Below, one piece after another: positions 4,206-6,101 of a stretch of DNA of 6,101 nt (its first letter is position 1; every line of letters starts with the position of its first letter). Under the pieces are notes generated by a model. It was given only the letters and a program-made list of their open reading frames with translations, was not told the DNA's origin and ran no database searches. The position numbers were made by a program, and so were the translations under genes. Source of the DNA: Clostridia bacterium (GTDB lineage: Bacteria > Bacillota > Clostridia > Oscillospirales > CAG-272); contig JAFQNZ010000115.1 in the NCBI GenBank assembly GCA_017395715.1, positions 1 through 6,101 on the forward strand, written 5' to 3'.

Positions 4206-5969
4206 TCACTTCGCAAATTGACTATTATACAGCTCAGCATAAAAGCCGCCTTTGGCAAGAAGCTCTTTATGGTTTCCCTGCTCCACGATGTTGCCCTCGC
4301 GCATCACAAGGATCTTGTCGCAGTGCATAATCGTGGAAAGACGGTGCGCCACGATAAAGGACGTGCGTCCTTTCATCATGTCGGCAAACGCCTTTTGGAT
4401 GCGGATCTCGGTGCGGGTATCGATTGAAGATGTCGCTTCATCGAGAATCAGCATGGGAGGCAGTGTGAGCATCACGCGCGCGATGCAAAGAAGCTGTTTT
4501 TGTCCCTGCGAAAGTCCGTCGCCGCCCTCTTTAATCACGGTATCATAGCCCTTGGAGAGGCGCTTGATGAAGCTGTGCGCGTGCGCGGCTTTGGCGGCGG
4601 CGATCACATCCTCACGGCTCGCTTCGGGGTTACCGAATGCAATATTCTCATGCACCGTGCCGGCTTTCAGCCAAGTGTCCTGCAAGACCATGCCGACTTG
4701 TTTTCTAAAGGAATGGCGGGTGACGCGGCGAAGATCGTGCGAGTCCACCGTGATCCTGCCCTTGTCCACGTCGTAAAAGCGCATAAGCAGATTGATGACG
4801 GTAGTTTTACCGCATCCCGTGGGGCCTACAATGGCGATCCGCTCGCCGGGATTTACCGAAACACTAAAGTTTTCAATCAGCTTTTTGTCCTTGCTGTAAG
4901 AGAACGAAACATCGTCAAACGAAACCGCGCCCTCGGCGTGTTCCATCACAAAAGCGTTGGCGTCATCGGGGATTTCGGACGGCTCGTCCAAAAGGTCAAA
5001 TAAGCGCGACGCCGAAGCGAGCGCATTCTGAAACTCGGTCAAAACGCCCGAAATTTCATTGAACGGCTTGGTGTATTGGTTGGTGTAGGAAAGCAGACAA
5101 GTGAGTTCCCCCACCGTAAACGCCACCTCAGCATCCTGTGTGGCAATCACGGCAAGCGCGCCCACCATTGCCACCGCGGCATACACCACGCTGTTCACAA
5201 ATCGCGTGGTGGGGTTCACAAGCGAAGAATAAAAGATCGCGCTGAGAGAGCATTTACCGAGTCTTTCGTTCACTTCGTCGAACTTGTCAAGTAGCTCATC
5301 CTCTTGCGAAAAGGCTTTCACAAGCTTCAAGTTGCCCACTGTTTCATCGATGATAGCCGTTTGCTCGCCCTTGGTTTTTGATTGCAGGCTGAACATTTTA
5401 TAGGTGCGGCTGCCGATGAATTTTGCCACAAAAAGCGAAAGCGGCGTGAGAAGGAACACCACAAGTGCCACCTTCCAGTTGATCACCAGCATGAACACAA
5501 GTGTGCCGAGAATCGTGACAACGCCTGTGAACAGCTGTGAAAAACCGAGTAGCAAGCCGTCCGAGAAGGTATCCACATCGGCGATGATGCGGCTGACAAT
5601 GTCGCCCGCGGGATGGCTGTCAAGATAGGAAAGCGGCAGAGTCTCCAGCTTTTCGAACGCATCGTTGCGAAGATCGCGCGCGATCTGGAAAGTCATGCGG
5701 TTGTTGAGGCTCGTCATGCCCCAGTTGACAAGTGCTGTGAAAAGCACAATGAAAAAGGCTTGCCACAAAATGTCGGTAATACCTGCCATATCCACGTTGC
5801 CCTTGCCCACAATCAGGTCAATGGCATCGCCGATCAAAATCGGGAACCAAAGGGTCAAAAAGACCGAAAGACAGGCAAAAAAGAGGGCAATACCAAGCAG
5901 TATTTTATATTTGCCGATATAGCGAAGCACACGCTTCAAGGTGCCTTTTTTGGCTTTTTCCTTTGCCAT
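4206..5969 (-). CDS. ABC exporter half-transporter (permease-ATPase), consensus subunit of a heterodimer
   Basis: A 587-residue inner-membrane exporter subunit with an N-terminal six-helix domain (helices roughly 22-46, 66-86, 140-163, 166-186, 255-276, 284-305) and a C-terminal ATPase domain. A-loop Y358, Walker A G-P-T-G-C-G-K-T-T (382-390), Q-loop Q430, signature L-S-Q-G-Q (486-490), Walker B M-L-I-L-D-E (506-511) with catalytic E511, D-loop S-S-I-D (514-517) and switch H542 are all present. The signature has Gln in place of the first Gly of LSGGQ, as I recall for the TM288/BmrD-type half of heterodimeric exporters. The ATG at 5969 shares its A with the TAA stop of the upstream ABC gene (TAATG), and GGAGG (5983-5979) lies 9 nt before it, so the two are translationally coupled. 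The substrate (drug, lipid or peptide) cannot be read from the sequence. Confidence 0.95.
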   Translation of the reverse strand: MAKEKAKKGTLKRVLRYIGKYKILLGIALFFACLSVFLTLWFPILIGDAIDLIVGKGNVDMAGITDILWQAFFIVLFTALVNWGMTSLNNRMTFQIARDLRNDAFEKLETLPLSYLDSHPAGDIVSRIIADVDTFSDGLLLGFSQLFTGVVTILGTLVFMLVINWKVALVVFLLTPLSLFVAKFIGSRTYKMFSLQSKTKGEQTAIIDETVGNLKLVKAFSQEDELLDKFDEVNERLGKCSLSAIFYSSLVNPTTRFVNSVVYAAVAMVGALAVIATQDAEVAFTVGELTCLLSYTNQYTKPFNEISGVLTEFQNALASASRLFDLLDEPSEIPDDANAFVMEHAEGAVSFDDVSFSYSKDKKLIENFSVSVNPGERIAIVGPTGCGKTTVINLLMRFYDVDKGRITVDSHDLRRVTRHSFRKQVGMVLQDTWLKAGTVHENIAFGNPEASREDVIAAAKAAHAHSFIKRLSKGYDTVIKEGGDGLSQGQKQLLCIARVMLTLPPMLILDEATSSIDTRTEIRIQKAFADMMKGRTSFIVAHRLSTIMHCDKILVMREGNIVEQGNHKELLAKGGFYAELYNSQFAK

Positions 5970-6101
5970 TATGCTTCACCTCCCGACTGAAACTGCGTAT
6001 CGTAAATTTCTTTATACAGCGGACAGGAAGCAAGAAGCTCGTCATGCGTACCCATACCCACCGCTTCGCCGTCGTCAAGCACAACAATCTTGTCGGCATA
6101 C
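5969..6101 (-). CDS. Partner ABC exporter subunit, C-terminal 43 residues only
   Basis: The last 43 codons plus the TAA stop (5971-5969); the rest lies beyond the window edge. The frame reads from Y-A-D-K-I-V-V-L-D-D-G, through G-T-H-D-E-L-L-A, to Y-K-E-I-Y-D-T-Q-F. This is the standard end of an ABC exporter ATPase domain, just after the switch-histidine region. The stop overlaps the start codon of the downstream subunit by one base. Such coupling of two half-transporters is typical of heterodimeric exporters. Because the downstream subunit has an intact Walker B, this partner is expected to carry the degenerate ATPase site, but those motifs are not in view. Confidence 0.93.
   Translation of the reverse strand, partial: YADKIVVLDDGEAVGMGTHDELLASCPLYKEIYDTQFQSGGEA

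Noticed and set aside
5905..6099. 64-codon - strand frame over the ABC gene junction
   Set aside because: It is out of frame with the true ABC C-terminus (Y-A-D-K-I-V-V-L) and overlaps both real genes.

Overview
The window looks like chromosomal DNA of an anaerobic, gut-type Firmicute, most likely class Clostridia (Oscillospiraceae/Ruminococcaceae-like). This is inferred from a Mini-ribonuclease III gene (a Firmicutes hallmark), strong GGAGG-type ribosome binding sites, consensus TTGACA-N17-TATAAT-type promoters, mid-range base composition, and intergenic palindromic repeats of a kind I recall from such genomes. No species-level call is possible.

Layout, left to right. (1) Positions 1-906, + strand: the 3' part of a GH29 alpha-L-fucosidase-like glycoside hydrolase, cut by the window edge. 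(2) 922-955: a near-perfect bidirectional intrinsic terminator between two convergent genes. (3) 967-1833, - strand: a four-helix membrane protein whose C-terminal tail carries three tandem zinc ribbons, built from a 99-bp in-frame repeat. It has its own consensus promoter (1916-1944) and a hairpin-bearing leader. (4) 2023-2066: terminator of the next operon. (5) 3733-2080, - strand: a three-gene operon behind an extended -10 promoter (3771-3799). It encodes a 90-residue small membrane protein, Mini-RNase III (MrnC) and a ROK-family glucokinase. (6) 3800-4205: a gene-free stretch holding several strong palindromes, including a 135-bp structured element with imperfect terminal inverted repeats (4005-4139). 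(7) 4206-6101, - strand: an ABC half-transporter (587 residues) and, translationally coupled upstream, the C-terminal end of a second ABC subunit. Together they form a heterodimeric exporter of the TM287/288 or BmrCD type.

Functionally the window mixes glycan breakdown (fucosidase), entry of glucose into glycolysis (ROK kinase), rRNA maturation (Mini-III) and export (ABC pair). It reads as ordinary core chromosome. I see no phage, conjugative, CRISPR or defence module. The parts that deserve a second look are the repeat island at 3881-4139, the promoter and leader of the zinc-ribbon membrane protein, and the unusual company kept by mrnC.
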